From: Pseudomonas brassicacearum
GTDB lineage: Bacteria > Pseudomonadota > Gammaproteobacteria > Pseudomonadales > Pseudomonadaceae
Length of the DNA stretch: 64,000 nt
Reading direction: 5' to 3'
Assembly: GCF_000585995.1 (NCBI RefSeq)
Contig: NZ_CP007410.1
Coordinates: 3,189,430-3,253,429 of the forward strand
Position 1 is the first letter of the stretch, and each line of letters starts with the position of its first letter. The notes under the pieces are model-generated. The model worked only from the letters and a program-made list of their open reading frames with translations, had not been told where the DNA came from and did not search any database. A program made the position numbers and the translations under genes. This document shows, piece after piece, positions 8,975 through 18,692 of the stretch.

Positions 8975-9918
8975 TTCGCCCGGCCCCTTCGCCCGAAGCC
9001 CGTGAAGTTGCCCGGGCGGCTGCTCGTTGGCTGGCCATGATGGAATTCAGCGGGGACGAATTCGACTTCGCCGGCCTGCAACAATGGCGCGAAAGCAGCG
9101 CCCAGCACGAGGCCGCCTGGCAAAAAGCCCAGCGACTACGTCAGCGTTTTGCCGGGGTGCCGCCGTCCCTGGGCATGGCAACGCTGGACCGCCCGGCAAT
9201 GGCTCGGCGCGTCGTGCTCAAGCGCGCATTGGGTGTGGCCGCGGCGGTGCCGGCCGCCTGGCTGTTGGGGCGAGAACTGCCACTGGAAGCCTGGCGCGCC
9301 GACCTGCACACCGGCACCGGCGAACAGCGGCGGTGGTCGCTGATCGATGGCAGCACTCTACAGTTGAACACTGACAGCGCCGTGGATCTGGACCTCAAGG
9401 CGCGGCGACTGGTCTTGCTGCAAGGCGAGCTGGCCCTCAAGGTCGCAGGCGCCACGCCATTGGCCATCCAGGCGCCCTATGGGCTGATCACGGTCAACCG
9501 TGGTGAAGTCTGTGTGCGCTTGAGTGAGCGCAACTGCCGGGTGTCGGTGGTCAGTGGCTCGGTGCAGTTGCAGCCGCTGCACGGGCCGCTGCTGAGGCTG
9601 GAGCAAGGCCAGCAAGTCAGCCTCCAGGCAGCGGGGGCTGGGCCCGTGGACGCCTTTGACGTGGCGCAACTGGGGTGGCGTGATGGGGTACTGGTGGCGC
9701 AGAACCAGCCATTGGGGGACTTTCTTCGCGAACTGGACCGCTATCGCCCGGGCGTGCTGCGCTGGGACGCAGCCCTGGAATCCCTTCGCGTCACCGGCAG
9801 CTTTCGCCTGGAAAACACCGATCGAATCCTCGCGTTGCTCGCGGTCAGCCTGCCGCTGGACGTGCAGACACGCACCCGCTATTGGGTCACGTTATCGCCT
9901 CGCAAAAATATGGCGTGA
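8971..9918 (+). CDS. FecR-type anti-sigma factor / sigma regulator
   Basis: 315 residues. The N-terminal cytoplasmic anti-sigma part (about 1-75, with 'REVARAAARWLAMMEFSGDE') is followed by one membrane segment (about 85-105) and a periplasmic FecR domain ('LIDGSTLQLNTDSAVDLDLK'), with a C-terminal STN-like end. An RRVVLK motif just before the membrane segment resembles a twin-arginine signal. The start is taken as TTG 8971, which overlaps the sigma-factor stop (TTGA) and keeps the conserved N-terminal helix. TTG 8953 is an alternative; the ATG at 9037 would delete the anti-sigma helix. Confidence 0.85.
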   Translation: MIRPAPSPEAREVARAAARWLAMMEFSGDEFDFAGLQQWRESSAQHEAAWQKAQRLRQRFAGVPPSLGMATLDRPAMARRVVLKRALGVAAAVPAAWLLGRELPLEAWRADLHTGTGEQRRWSLIDGSTLQLNTDSAVDLDLKARRLVLLQGELALKVAGATPLAIQAPYGLITVNRGEVCVRLSERNCRVSVVSGSVQLQPLHGPLLRLEQGQQVSLQAAGAGPVDAFDVAQLGWRDGVLVAQNQPLGDFLRELDRYRPGVLRWDAALESLRVTGSFRLENTDRILALLAVSLPLDVQTRTRYWVTLSPRKNMA

Positions 9919-9985
9919 AACGTGTCCCCTTTTTTTGTCTCGCTTGTCATTCAAGGCAACTGAACAAAAATGAGAGCTCCTTCTA

Positions 9986-12418
9986 ATGTCCGCAGTAGTA
10001 CCTTTGCGTTTTCGCCCGGCCATCGCCGGCTGGCGTCCGCTGTTGAACCTGAGTCTCATGCTGAGCCTGAGCGCCAGTCCATTCTTCATCTCCTCCAGCC
10101 AGGCCGAAGACGCTGCCCGACGTAGCTATCAGGTGCCGGCTGGCAGCCTGAGTGCGGCACTGACCCGGTTCGCCGGGCTGGCGGGCGTCAACCTGTCGGT
10201 AGATCCGGCCCTGGTCAGCGGCCGCAACAGTGCCGGGCTGTCGGGTGAATATGGGGTGGAGGAGGGCTTTGCCCGGCTGTTGCAGGGCTCTGGCCTGCAG
10301 CTGCAGCCGGTGGGCGAACAGGCGTTCATCCTGACCCCCGCACCAGAAGGCGGCAGCCTGCAATTGGCCCCGACCTCGATTCTTGGCGCCACTGCCTCGA
10401 CAGACGTCGAGGCGTTTGCCGGCGGCCAGGTTGCTCGCCGCGGCTCCCAAGGTCTGCTGGGCTCGCGCGATTTCATGGAAACGCCGTTCAGCATGACCAC
10501 CTACACCAGCGAGGCGGTCAAGAACCAGCAGGCCCGCACCTTGGGCGACCTGATCGCCAGCGACCCTTCCGTTCGCGCCACCAACCCGGCAGGCGGGCGT
10601 TATGAGCAATTCACTATTCGCGGGTTGAGCCTGTTCAACAGTGATGTCGCCTACAACGGTCTCTATGGCGTCCTGCCCACCTACACGATCGACATGGAGA
10701 TGGCCGAACGGGTCGACATCCTCAAGGGGCCGAGCCAGCTCATCAATGGCATTTCGCCGCGGGGCAGTGTGGGTGGCGGGATCAACGTGGTGCCCAAGCG
10801 CGCGACTGACAAGCCGATCACCTCGTTCACGGGGAGCTATGCGTCCAACAACCAGCTCGGTGGTGCCGTGGATGTGGGCCGGCGTTTTGGTGAGGATAAC
10901 AAGTTCGGAATTCGCTTCAACGGCGTGAAACAATCTGGCGATACCGAATGGGATCACCAGAGCGTGGACCGCGAGATGGCCGTGCTGGGCCTGGATTTCC
11001 GCGGTGAGCGCCTGCGCCTCTCGACGGACATCGGGCGTACCGAACGAGATACCGATGCACCGCAAGAGCGCGTCCAGGTTGCCGCTGCCGCGCCAGTGCC
11101 GCATGCCAGCGATGTCGATCGCAACTACGCGCAGCGTTGGAGCAAGGCGCGCACCAAGGATACCTTCGGCACGGTAAATGCGGAGTTCGATGTCAACGAC
11201 TCCGTCATGCTGTACGGCGGCGTGGGGGCGCGTAAAAGCAATCATGAATTCCTTCGGCATGCCGTTTCGGTTCTCAACGAGGCTGGGGATTTCAGCGTTC
11301 AACCCCGAGACTTTACCCGTGATGAGAATGTCCGCACGGCCAATGCCGGGGTGCGCAATTGGTTCCATACCGGCCCGGTCAGCCATGAGGTCAATCTGGC
11401 CGCCAGCTATTTCTACATGGACTTCGAGAATGGCGGCGCTCGCTACGCCTCGTCACCAAGCAATCTATATGACCCGGTAGTCACACCGACCCCTGTCACC
11501 CCCACGCGACAAGATAACAAGGTCTACACCGAGAACCGTTTCAGCGGCGTGGCGTTGTCCGACACGCTGGGGTTCTTCGATGACCGACTGCTGCTAACCC
11601 TCGGCGCCCGCTGGCAGCGGGTTAAGGTTGACGACTGGACGAATGACATCAAAGGCAAGACCGCCTACGACGACGAAAAGGTTTCGCCGTCGGGCGGCAT
11701 CCTGTTCAAGGCCACCGATAAACTGTCCCTCTATGCCAACTACATGGAAGGCCTGAGCCAGGGCAAGATCGCGCCAACGAATACGATAAATGCGGACGAA
11801 ATTTTCCCACCGTTCATCAGTCGTTCGGTCGAGGTCGGTGCCAAATATGACGCGGGGGCGTTCGCATTGACTGCCGCCCTGTTCCGGATCAAGCAGCCCG
11901 CCTATGCGATCGACGAGACAAACCCCGCGAGGCGCGTCTTCGGTCCGAACGGCAAACGTGAAAACACCGGTGTTGAACTGAGCGTATTTGGTGAACCCGT
12001 CAAAGGTACCCGCTTGCTCGGCGGTGTGATGTACATCGACAGCAAGCTGACCAATACCACCAACGGTACCTTCGACGGAAACCGGGCGCCCGCCACGCCG
12101 AAATACAACGTCAACCTGGGCGCTGAATGGGACGTGCCTACCGTACAAGGTCTGACGCTGACCAGCCGGGGTATCTATTCCAGTTCACAGTACCTGGATC
12201 AGTCAAACACCAAGGAAATCGACTCCTGGGAGCGCTTCGATGTGGGTGCACGCTACGCATTCAAGGTCGACGAAAAGAACATCACCCTGCGTGCCAATAT
12301 CGAGAACGTGGCGGACAAGCGCTACTGGAGTTCGGCCGGGGCCTCGGATGACAGCGAACCTGGCTTGACCCTGGCAACACCGCGCACCTACCTTCTGTCG
12401 GCTACCGTCGATTTTTAA
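9986..12418 (+). CDS. TonB-dependent siderophore receptor/transducer (achromobactin receptor candidate)
   Basis: 810 residues. A signal peptide (to about residue 37, ending SSQA-EDA) is followed by an STN signalling domain (about 43-120, 'YQVPAGSLSAALTRFAGLAG'). This marks a transducer that signals to FecR. Next come a plug domain ('GDLIASDPSVRATNPAGGRY', 'RVDILKGPSQLINGISPRG') and a 22-strand-type barrel ending in the outer-membrane C-terminal Phe (SATVDF). It lies between fecI-fecR and the acs genes, as in described achromobactin loci, so ferric achromobactin is the likely ligand (inference from context). A possible ECF-type promoter (TGAAAC 9916, GTCTCG 9937) overlaps the fecR end. Confidence 0.9.
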   Translation: MSAVVPLRFRPAIAGWRPLLNLSLMLSLSASPFFISSSQAEDAARRSYQVPAGSLSAALTRFAGLAGVNLSVDPALVSGRNSAGLSGEYGVEEGFARLLQGSGLQLQPVGEQAFILTPAPEGGSLQLAPTSILGATASTDVEAFAGGQVARRGSQGLLGSRDFMETPFSMTTYTSEAVKNQQARTLGDLIASDPSVRATNPAGGRYEQFTIRGLSLFNSDVAYNGLYGVLPTYTIDMEMAERVDILKGPSQLINGISPRGSVGGGINVVPKRATDKPITSFTGSYASNNQLGGAVDVGRRFGEDNKFGIRFNGVKQSGDTEWDHQSVDREMAVLGLDFRGERLRLSTDIGRTERDTDAPQERVQVAAAAPVPHASDVDRNYAQRWSKARTKDTFGTVNAEFDVNDSVMLYGGVGARKSNHEFLRHAVSVLNEAGDFSVQPRDFTRDENVRTANAGVRNWFHTGPVSHEVNLAASYFYMDFENGGARYASSPSNLYDPVVTPTPVTPTRQDNKVYTENRFSGVALSDTLGFFDDRLLLTLGARWQRVKVDDWTNDIKGKTAYDDEKVSPSGGILFKATDKLSLYANYMEGLSQGKIAPTNTINADEIFPPFISRSVEVGAKYDAGAFALTAALFRIKQPAYAIDETNPARRVFGPNGKRENTGVELSVFGEPVKGTRLLGGVMYIDSKLTNTTNGTFDGNRAPATPKYNVNLGAEWDVPTVQGLTLTSRGIYSSSQYLDQSNTKEIDSWERFDVGARYAFKVDEKNITLRANIENVADKRYWSSAGASDDSEPGLTLATPRTYLLSATVDF

Positions 12419-12427
12419 ATCAACAGT

Positions 12428-12455
12428 CAGCTCCATGGAAGGAGCTGTTTATTAT
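12428..12455 (+). terminator. Rho-independent terminator after the receptor gene
   Basis: CAGCTCC (12428-12434), a six-nt loop and GGAGCTG (12441-12447), then TTTATTAT. It lies 9 nt after the receptor stop and separates it from the acs operon, which has its own promoter. Confidence 0.75.
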
Positions 12456-12675
12456 GAATGACACTGTCGTATTGATATTAACTGATGTTACTTTGCAATT
12501 AACGGAGTCAACAATTCGATATAAAAGTTAGTCAATAACACCGTCTTGCGCTGATATCAAAGCGCCTCTTTCGATCTGTTTTTTTCATTGATCCGATTTA
12601 ATCCGGTGAACTTTTCCTGCGCGCTTATTCTTAAAGTATCGACTCGATCACAGGCATGATTTTATTTGCGATTAC

Positions 12676-12709
12676 TTGTTGCAGTAATTCGTGAATGATA
12701 ATAGTTTGC
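12676..12709 (+). promoter_or_regulatory. Candidate Fur-regulated promoter of the acs operon
   Basis: TTGTTG (12676-12681), a 17-nt spacer and TAATAG (12699-12704) form a plausible sigma-70 promoter. GTGAATGATAATAGTTTGC (12691-12709) matches 13 of 19 positions of the classical Fur box GATAATGATAATCATTATC and covers the -10. The rest of the 319-bp gap before acsF is AT-rich and shows no gene. Confidence 0.65.
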
Positions 12710-12737
12710 ATGTCGGGACTTATCAGGGTTGATACTC

Positions 12738-14114
12738 ATGCTGAATGAAAGTGTTTTGCGCATAGATGCTTTGCAGAAAGACAATGCTCATTATCTAAGC
12801 CGTCAAGGCCGGTTCGAATCCAATGTCCGCAGTTATCCGCGCAAGTTGCCCCTGGCCATCGCCAAGGCGCGCGGCATGTGGGTGACGGACGTGGAAGGCA
12901 AGACCTACCTCGACTGCCTGGCCGGTGCTGGCACCCTGGCCTTGGGGCATAACCATGAAGACATCGTCGCCAGCATCGATCACTTCATGGCCTCGGGCAT
13001 GCCCATGCACACCTTGGACCTCACCACGCCGCAGAAGGACGCCTTCAGCGAAAAACTGTTGAGCCTGCTGCCGGGGCAGGGGCGTGACTATTGCCTGCAA
13101 TTCTGCGGCCCTTCCGGGGCGGATGCCGTCGAGGCAGCACTCAAGTTGGCCAAGACCGTCACCGGGCGCAGCAACATCATCAGCTTCAGTGGTGGCTACC
13201 ACGGCATGACCCACGGCGCCTTGGCGGTGACCGGTAATACGGGGCCGAAGAATGCCGTGGCGTCCTTGATGCCAGGCGTGCAGTTCATGCCGTATCCCCA
13301 CGAATACCGCTGCCCGCTGGGCATCGGCGGAGAGGCTGGTATCGAAGCGCTGGCTCATTATTTCACCCAGTTCATCGAAGATGTGGAAAGCGGCGTCTCG
13401 CTGCCTGCTGCGGTGATTCTGGAAGCGGTGCAAGGCGAGGGCGGCGTCAACTGCGCGCCAGCCCAATGGTTGCGCCGCATCCGCGAGGTCACCCAACGGT
13501 ATGGCATCGTGCTGATTGTCGATGAAGTCCAGGCCGGTTTTGGTCGCACGGGCAAGATGTTCGCCTTCGAGCATGCGGGGATCGAACCGGACATTATCGT
13601 CATGTCCAAAGCCGTTGGGGGTGGGCTGCCGCTGGCATTGCTGGGCATCAAGCGTCAGTTCGACGCCTGGGAGCCAGGCGCCCACACCGGGACCTTTCGT
13701 GGCAACCAGATGGCCATGGCCACGGGCTTGGCGACGCTCAACGCCTTGCAGCAACAAAACCTTCCAGCCCAGGCCGAGCGCCGCGGGCAGTGGCTCAAGA
13801 CCCAGCTGATACAGTTGCAGCACCGCTTCCCGGCCCTCGGCCAGGTGCGTGGCCGCGGGCTGATGCTGGGCATCGAAATCGTCGACGAGCGCCAGGCCCC
13901 CGATCGCCTGAACAGTTTCCCGGGGGATCCGACCCTGGCGGTAGCCATTCAGAAACACTGCTTCAATCATGGATTGCTGCTGGAACGAGGCGGACGCCAG
14001 GGCAACGTGATCCGGCTCTTACCGCCGTTGATTATCGATGATGAGCAATGCGCCCTCGTGATCGACCGATTTGAAAAGGCCATGACGACGGCGCTCTTGC
14101 AGGAGCGCGGTTAA
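12738..14114 (+). CDS. acsF: Diaminobutyrate--2-oxoglutarate aminotransferase (achromobactin)
   Basis: 458 residues, a class-III PLP aminotransferase. Visible features are '[20 protein letters not shown]', '[16 protein letters not shown]', the Asp of '[14 protein letters not shown]', the PLP Lys in '[11 protein letters not shown]' and '[13 protein letters not shown]'. The closest known role is making L-2,4-diaminobutyrate from aspartate semialdehyde. Diaminobutyrate is a building block of achromobactin, and acsF leads the acs operon in P. syringae-type clusters. ATG 12738 is chosen; a TTG three codons upstream is less likely. A Fur-type promoter lies directly upstream, and a 170-bp gap separates it from acsD. 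Confidence 0.88.
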   Translation: MLNESVLRIDALQKDNAHYLSRQGRFESNVRSYPRKLPLAIAKARGMWVTDVEGKTYLDCLAGAGTLALGHNHEDIVASIDHFMASGMPMHTLDLTTPQKDAFSEKLLSLLPGQGRDYCLQFCGPSGADAVEAALKLAKTVTGRSNIISFSGGYHGMTHGALAVTGNTGPKNAVASLMPGVQFMPYPHEYRCPLGIGGEAGIEALAHYFTQFIEDVESGVSLPAAVILEAVQGEGGVNCAPAQWLRRIREVTQRYGIVLIVDEVQAGFGRTGKMFAFEHAGIEPDIIVMSKAVGGGLPLALLGIKRQFDAWEPGAHTGTFRGNQMAMATGLATLNALQQQNLPAQAERRGQWLKTQLIQLQHRFPALGQVRGRGLMLGIEIVDERQAPDRLNSFPGDPTLAVAIQKHCFNHGLLLERGGRQGNVIRLLPPLIIDDEQCALVIDRFEKAMTTALLQERG

Positions 14115-14284
14115 AAGAACTGCCCGAACATGGGCATGACCATGTAAGTCATATCAGTCACTTGATAAACAGCGCTAAACATTTCCCGGTATTGGGAAGA
14201 TGGGCATCTATTGTTTCGCTGAATGCTATTTGAACTTGCCCAGACATGAAGTCATCCGTAACCCACTGGTTACGAGGAGCAACT

Positions 14285-16069
14285 ATGCAATATCCCGATC
14301 GTACCGTTTTATCCAATCGAGTCAGCGAGTTGGCAAGCACGCGCGCCTTGCTCAATTGCCTGATCAAAGAGTTTGCACTGCCTGAAAATTGCCTGCGTTA
14401 TAACTGGCCGCAAGAGATGAGCGGCATCGCGCCAGGAAGTTACCTGGAGGGGCTGCAATGCAAGGGTATTCCGTTGACCATCGGCTTGCCCAACGGCCAA
14501 CAATTCTTCGTGATGGTGGATCGGCGCGACCGCCTCGGCAGCCATCGCTATCTGTCCGATGTGTATGCACGTCAGGGCGATGCGCCGTGGTGCAGCCTGG
14601 CCTTCCCTGAATTCGTCGCGCAACTGCTCAGCGCCTGCGAGCACATGACCCGCGCCAGCAACGATGAGCTGCTGGACCAAGTGCTGCAAAGCCAGTCCCT
14701 GACCGCCGCCATCGTCGCCCACAACATGGATGGCGAAGGTCCCGCGCCCTTGAGCAATTACCTGGCCAGCGAACAAGGCCTGTGGTTCGGTCATCCTAAC
14801 CATCCGGCGCCCAAGGCGCGCCTCTGGCCGGCTGATCTGGCCCAGGAAACCTATGCCCCGGAATTCCAGGCACGCACGGCGTTGCATCTGTTCGAAGTGC
14901 CGCGCGAAGGACTGCGCATCACCGCCAATGGCTTGACCGACGAGCAAGTGCTGGCCGGGTTCGCCGATCAAGGCCGAGCGGCGCCGGGCAGGGCGATCAT
15001 CTGCCTGCACCCGGTCCAGGCGCAGTTGTTCGTGCAGGACCGTCGGGTGCAACAATTGCTGGAGCGGGGCGAACTACGGGACCTGGGCCCCACCGGCGCA
15101 CTTGCCAGCCCAACGGCGTCCATGCGCACCTGGTACATCGAGGGCCATGACTATTTCATCAAGGGGTCGCTGAACGTACGCATCACCAATTGCGTGCGCA
15201 AGAACGCCTGGTACGAGCTGGAAAGCACCTTGATCATCGACCAGCTGTTCCAGCGCTTGCAGCAGACCCAACCTGAAACACTGGGCGGCCTGTCCACCGT
15301 GGCCGAGCCGGGCTCAGTGAGCTGGGCGCCGAAACAGGCCAGCGAAGCCGACGGCCATTGGTTCCGCGAGCAGACCGGCGCCATCCTGCGGGAAAACTTC
15401 TGTCGCCGCTCCGGCGCCGACGTCAGCGTGATGGCCGGTACGCTCTTCGCCCGGGACGTTCACTCCCAGCCGTTGGTCCATGAATTCCTGCAAGTTTTCA
15501 ACGGCCAGGCGCTGGAGGACGAGCAGTTGCTGGACTGGTTTGACCGCTACCAGGCACTGTTGCTGCGCCCGGTGCTGGCGCTGTTCTTCAACCATGGCGT
15601 GGTGATGGAGCCGCACCTGCAAAACAGCGTGCTGATCCATGACAACGGCCAGCCACAGCAATTGCTGCTGCGGGATTTCGAAGGGGTCAAGCTCACCGAG
15701 GAACTGGGCATGTCCACCATCGATGTCGGCCTGCATCCTCGCGTGCGTCAATCGTTGCTCTACACCCGCGAACAAGGTTGGAGCCGGATCAGTTATTGCC
15801 TGCTGATCAATAACCTCTGCGAAGCGGTGTTGGCCCTGAGCTGGGAACGTCCGCACCTGGCGCCGCTGATGTGGCAACGGGTGGAGCAGCAACTGCGCAG
15901 CATCCGTGAAGAACTGGTGCGCCCCGCGCCGGAACTGGACGCGCTGATCGCCGGGGAATCCATCGCCTGCAAGACCAACCTGAAGGTACGCCTGGCCGCC
16001 AAGGCCGACCGTCAGGCCGGCTACGTCAACCTACGTTCGCCTTGGGGCGAGGAGACGCGTTATGCCTAA
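14285..16069 (+). CDS. acsD: NIS siderophore synthetase AcsD (IucA/IucC family)
   Basis: 594 residues of the IucA/IucC family with a FhuF-like C-terminal part. ATP/citrate-site segments are visible: 'SEQGLWFGHPNHPAPKAR', HPVQAQLF, SPTASMRTW, 'KGSLNVRITNCVRKN' and 'EPHLQNSVLIHD'. By homology and position it catalyses the first achromobactin step, ATP-dependent esterification of citrate with L-serine. The ATG at 14285 is chosen because GAGGAG lies just upstream; the frame is open 13 codons further. It overlaps acsE by 8 nt. The family is certain; the substrate comes from the conserved cluster order. Confidence 0.88.
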   Translation: MQYPDRTVLSNRVSELASTRALLNCLIKEFALPENCLRYNWPQEMSGIAPGSYLEGLQCKGIPLTIGLPNGQQFFVMVDRRDRLGSHRYLSDVYARQGDAPWCSLAFPEFVAQLLSACEHMTRASNDELLDQVLQSQSLTAAIVAHNMDGEGPAPLSNYLASEQGLWFGHPNHPAPKARLWPADLAQETYAPEFQARTALHLFEVPREGLRITANGLTDEQVLAGFADQGRAAPGRAIICLHPVQAQLFVQDRRVQQLLERGELRDLGPTGALASPTASMRTWYIEGHDYFIKGSLNVRITNCVRKNAWYELESTLIIDQLFQRLQQTQPETLGGLSTVAEPGSVSWAPKQASEADGHWFREQTGAILRENFCRRSGADVSVMAGTLFARDVHSQPLVHEFLQVFNGQALEDEQLLDWFDRYQALLLRPVLALFFNHGVVMEPHLQNSVLIHDNGQPQQLLLRDFEGVKLTEELGMSTIDVGLHPRVRQSLLYTREQGWSRISYCLLINNLCEAVLALSWERPHLAPLMWQRVEQQLRSIREELVRPAPELDALIAGESIACKTNLKVRLAAKADRQAGYVNLRSPWGEETRYA

Positions 16070-17273
16070 CCTGCCCGAAACCGTGATGGCTGCCATCGAC
16101 GGCGCGCGCCGTCATAGCGAAGATCCGCTGGCGCTGTTCGTCTACGACCTGGACGCACTGACCCGGCACGTCGGCGAGGTCATGGCCGCGCTGCCCGCGG
16201 GTGTGGAGTTGTATTACGCGATCAAGGCCAACAGTGAAGCGCCGATGCTCGAGGCGCTGGCGCCGCTGGTCAGTGGATTCGAGATTTCCTCCGGCGGCGA
16301 AATCGACCGGGTCGTGGCCTGTCCTACGCGTAAACCCTACGTGTTTTCCGGTCCGGGCAAGCTCGATTCCGACCTGCGCGCCGCCCTGGCGCATCAGGTG
16401 GAGGCCATTCACCTGGAAAGCCTTAGTGAGATCGACCGCTTGCAGCGCCTGGCGCAACAGGCCGGCCGCGTCCAACCGGTCTTCATCCGCATCAACCCCC
16501 AATTGCCATCCACCTTGTCCAGCAAACTGGCGATGGCCGGCACGGCGACGCCGTTCGGCATTGACGAGTCGGAGTTGCCCGAAGCGGTTCGGCGGGTGCA
16601 GGCGTTCAGTCACTTGACCCTCAAGGGCTTTCATGTGCACGCGATGTCCCACCAGAACTCGGTGGAGCGGCACGAACAACTGCTGGATTTCTACCTGCAA
16701 CGCTGGGCCGAGTGGAAGGCACTGGCGACCGGGACCGAGCAACCGACGCACTTGAATGTCGGCGGCGGCATCGGTGTCGACTACCTCACCGGGCAACGGT
16801 TTGACTGGCAGCGTTTGTGCCGGCACCTGGGCCAATCCCTGGCCGCCCATGAACAACCGCCAGTGGTGCGTTTCGAGCCGGGGCGTTTCATCAGTGCGTT
16901 CTGTGGCTACTACGTGATCGAAGTGCTGGACGCCAAGACCAGCCACGGCGAGCACTTCCTGGTCTGCCGGGGCGGTACCCACCAGTTCCGCCTGCCGGCG
17001 GCCCAGAGTCACGATCATCCAGTCATTCATCTGCCGCGCCGACGCAAGCCGCAGCCGGACACCGCGAAAACCTGGACCGTCGTCGGCCAGCTGTGCACAC
17101 CCAAGGATGTGTTGAGCCGTGGTTGCCAATTGCAAGGCGTCGAGGTGGGCGACCTGTTGGTGCTGCCGATGGCCGGCGCCTATGGCTACAACATCTCCCA
17201 CGCCGACTTTCTGTGTCATCCGCGGCCGCTGCAGCACTTTGTCAGCGCCACGGCGCCCGGTGCTTTGTTGTGA
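16062..17273 (+). CDS. acsE: PLP-dependent decarboxylase AcsE (O-citryl-serine decarboxylase)
   Basis: 403 residues, alanine-racemase/DAP-decarboxylase fold: PLP Lys in YYAIKANSEAP (about residue 49), 'FHVHAMSHQN', the glycine-rich phosphate loop 'NVGGGIGVDY', FEPGRF and the C-terminal 'CRGGTHQFRLPA' and YGYNIS. In achromobactin assembly AcsE removes CO2 from O-citryl-serine to give the ethanolamine ester. It overlaps acsD by 8 nt and the MFS gene by 4 nt (GTGA), so the block is probably one coupled transcript. Confidence 0.87.
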   Translation: MPNLPETVMAAIDGARRHSEDPLALFVYDLDALTRHVGEVMAALPAGVELYYAIKANSEAPMLEALAPLVSGFEISSGGEIDRVVACPTRKPYVFSGPGKLDSDLRAALAHQVEAIHLESLSEIDRLQRLAQQAGRVQPVFIRINPQLPSTLSSKLAMAGTATPFGIDESELPEAVRRVQAFSHLTLKGFHVHAMSHQNSVERHEQLLDFYLQRWAEWKALATGTEQPTHLNVGGGIGVDYLTGQRFDWQRLCRHLGQSLAAHEQPPVVRFEPGRFISAFCGYYVIEVLDAKTSHGEHFLVCRGGTHQFRLPAAQSHDHPVIHLPRRRKPQPDTAKTWTVVGQLCTPKDVLSRGCQLQGVEVGDLLVLPMAGAYGYNISHADFLCHPRPLQHFVSATAPGALL

Positions 17274-18676
17274 AAGTGCAACGTCACTGGGTGGTGATCA
17301 ACGTCCTGCTGGGCACGCTCACGGTCAGCCTGAACAACAGTTCCCTCAACCCGGCGTTGCCGGCATTCATGAGTGCGTTCGCCATTGGTCCGCTGATGGC
17401 GACCTGGATCGTCGCGGGTTTCATGACCGCGATGGGCATGACCATGCCACTGACCAGTTTCCTCAGTCAGCGGATCGGGCGCAAACGCTTGTATCTGTGG
17501 GGCGTCGCCGTGTTCATCGGCGGCTCGCTGTTGGGCGCCCTGGCCGACTCCATCGCCGTGGTGATTGCGGCGCGGGTGATCCAGGGCATTGCCAGCGGCC
17601 TGATGATTCCGCTGTCGTTGGCGATCATTTTCTCGGTGTATGCCAAGGACGAGCGGGGCCGGGTGACGGGGTTGTGGGGCGCCGCGGTGATGCTCGCCCC
17701 GGCGGTGGGGCCGTTGTGCGGCAGCCTGCTGCTGGAGTGGTTCAGTTGGCGCTCGCTGTTCCTGATAAACGTGCCCATTGGCCTGCTGGCCTTGGTGCTG
17801 GGGTTCGGCGTGTTGCCGGCGTCGGAACCGCCCGAACGCAAGCCATTCGACTTTGCCGGGTATCTGCTGATCGCTTCGGGCATTGGCTTGTTGATGGTCG
17901 CCACCAGTCGCCTGCATCACGCCGGCGGCCTGGTCGATCCGTTCAACCTCGCCATGCTGGTCGCCGGCGTGCTGTGCCTGATCGCGTTTGTGCGTGTGGA
18001 ACTGAGCCGCCCGGCACCGCTGCTCAACCTGCGGATTTTCGCCCTGCGCGGCTATCGCTTGAGCGTGATCATCGCCGTGGTGCAATCGGTGGGCATGTTC
18101 GAGTGCTTGGTGTTGGTGCCGCTGCTGGTGCAAATGGTGTTGGGCTACAGCGCCATCTACACCGGCCTGGCGCTGCTGTGTACCGCGGTGTTCGCCAGCC
18201 TGTTCGGCCACATGGGCGGCAAATGGCTGGACCAGTACGGGCCGCGGGCCGTGGTGTCGGTGGGCCTCCTGTTGACCGGAGGGGCGACCCTGACCCTGGG
18301 CATGCTCACGCCACAGACCACTCTCACCACGGTGTTCGTGCTGATGATGGTGCGCGGCGCCGGGCTGGGGCTTTCCTACATGCCGGTCACCACCGCCGGC
18401 CTCAATGCCTTGCCGGAACCGATGGTCACCCAGGGCGCGGCCATGAACAACATCTCCCGGCGTCTCATCTCGTCGTTGGCCATCGTGATCGCTGCGCTTT
18501 GGCTGGAAATGCGCCTGGGTACCGGATCCACCTCTGCGCTGCATATCTCCGGGGCCATCAGCGAAGTGTTTATCGCCACCGGGGTCCTGATCCTGCTGGC
18601 CTTGCCTGGCGCCTGGCGTTTCCCCGTGCCCGAACGGGCTCCCGAGGCGCCGTCCGTTGCCCTCGAACAACGTTAA
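17270..18676 (+). CDS. yhcA: MFS transporter, DHA2-like (achromobactin export candidate)
   Basis: 468 residues with about 14 membrane helices. It carries MFS motif A ('SFLSQRIGRKRLYLWG') and motif C-like Gly/Pro helices ('GAAVMLAPAVGPLCGSLLLE') of the EmrB/QacA drug-efflux group. Its place between acsE and acsC matches yhcA of other achromobactin clusters, where it is presumed to export the siderophore. The GTG at 17270 overlaps the acsE stop (GTGA); no ATG gives the full first helix. Function is by context. Confidence 0.85.
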   Translation: MKVQRHWVVINVLLGTLTVSLNNSSLNPALPAFMSAFAIGPLMATWIVAGFMTAMGMTMPLTSFLSQRIGRKRLYLWGVAVFIGGSLLGALADSIAVVIAARVIQGIASGLMIPLSLAIIFSVYAKDERGRVTGLWGAAVMLAPAVGPLCGSLLLEWFSWRSLFLINVPIGLLALVLGFGVLPASEPPERKPFDFAGYLLIASGIGLLMVATSRLHHAGGLVDPFNLAMLVAGVLCLIAFVRVELSRPAPLLNLRIFALRGYRLSVIIAVVQSVGMFECLVLVPLLVQMVLGYSAIYTGLALLCTAVFASLFGHMGGKWLDQYGPRAVVSVGLLLTGGATLTLGMLTPQTTLTTVFVLMMVRGAGLGLSYMPVTTAGLNALPEPMVTQGAAMNNISRRLISSLAIVIAALWLEMRLGTGSTSALHISGAISEVFIATGVLILLALPGAWRFPVPERAPEAPSVALEQR

Positions 18677-18692
18677 TCGATAAGGAATTCCC

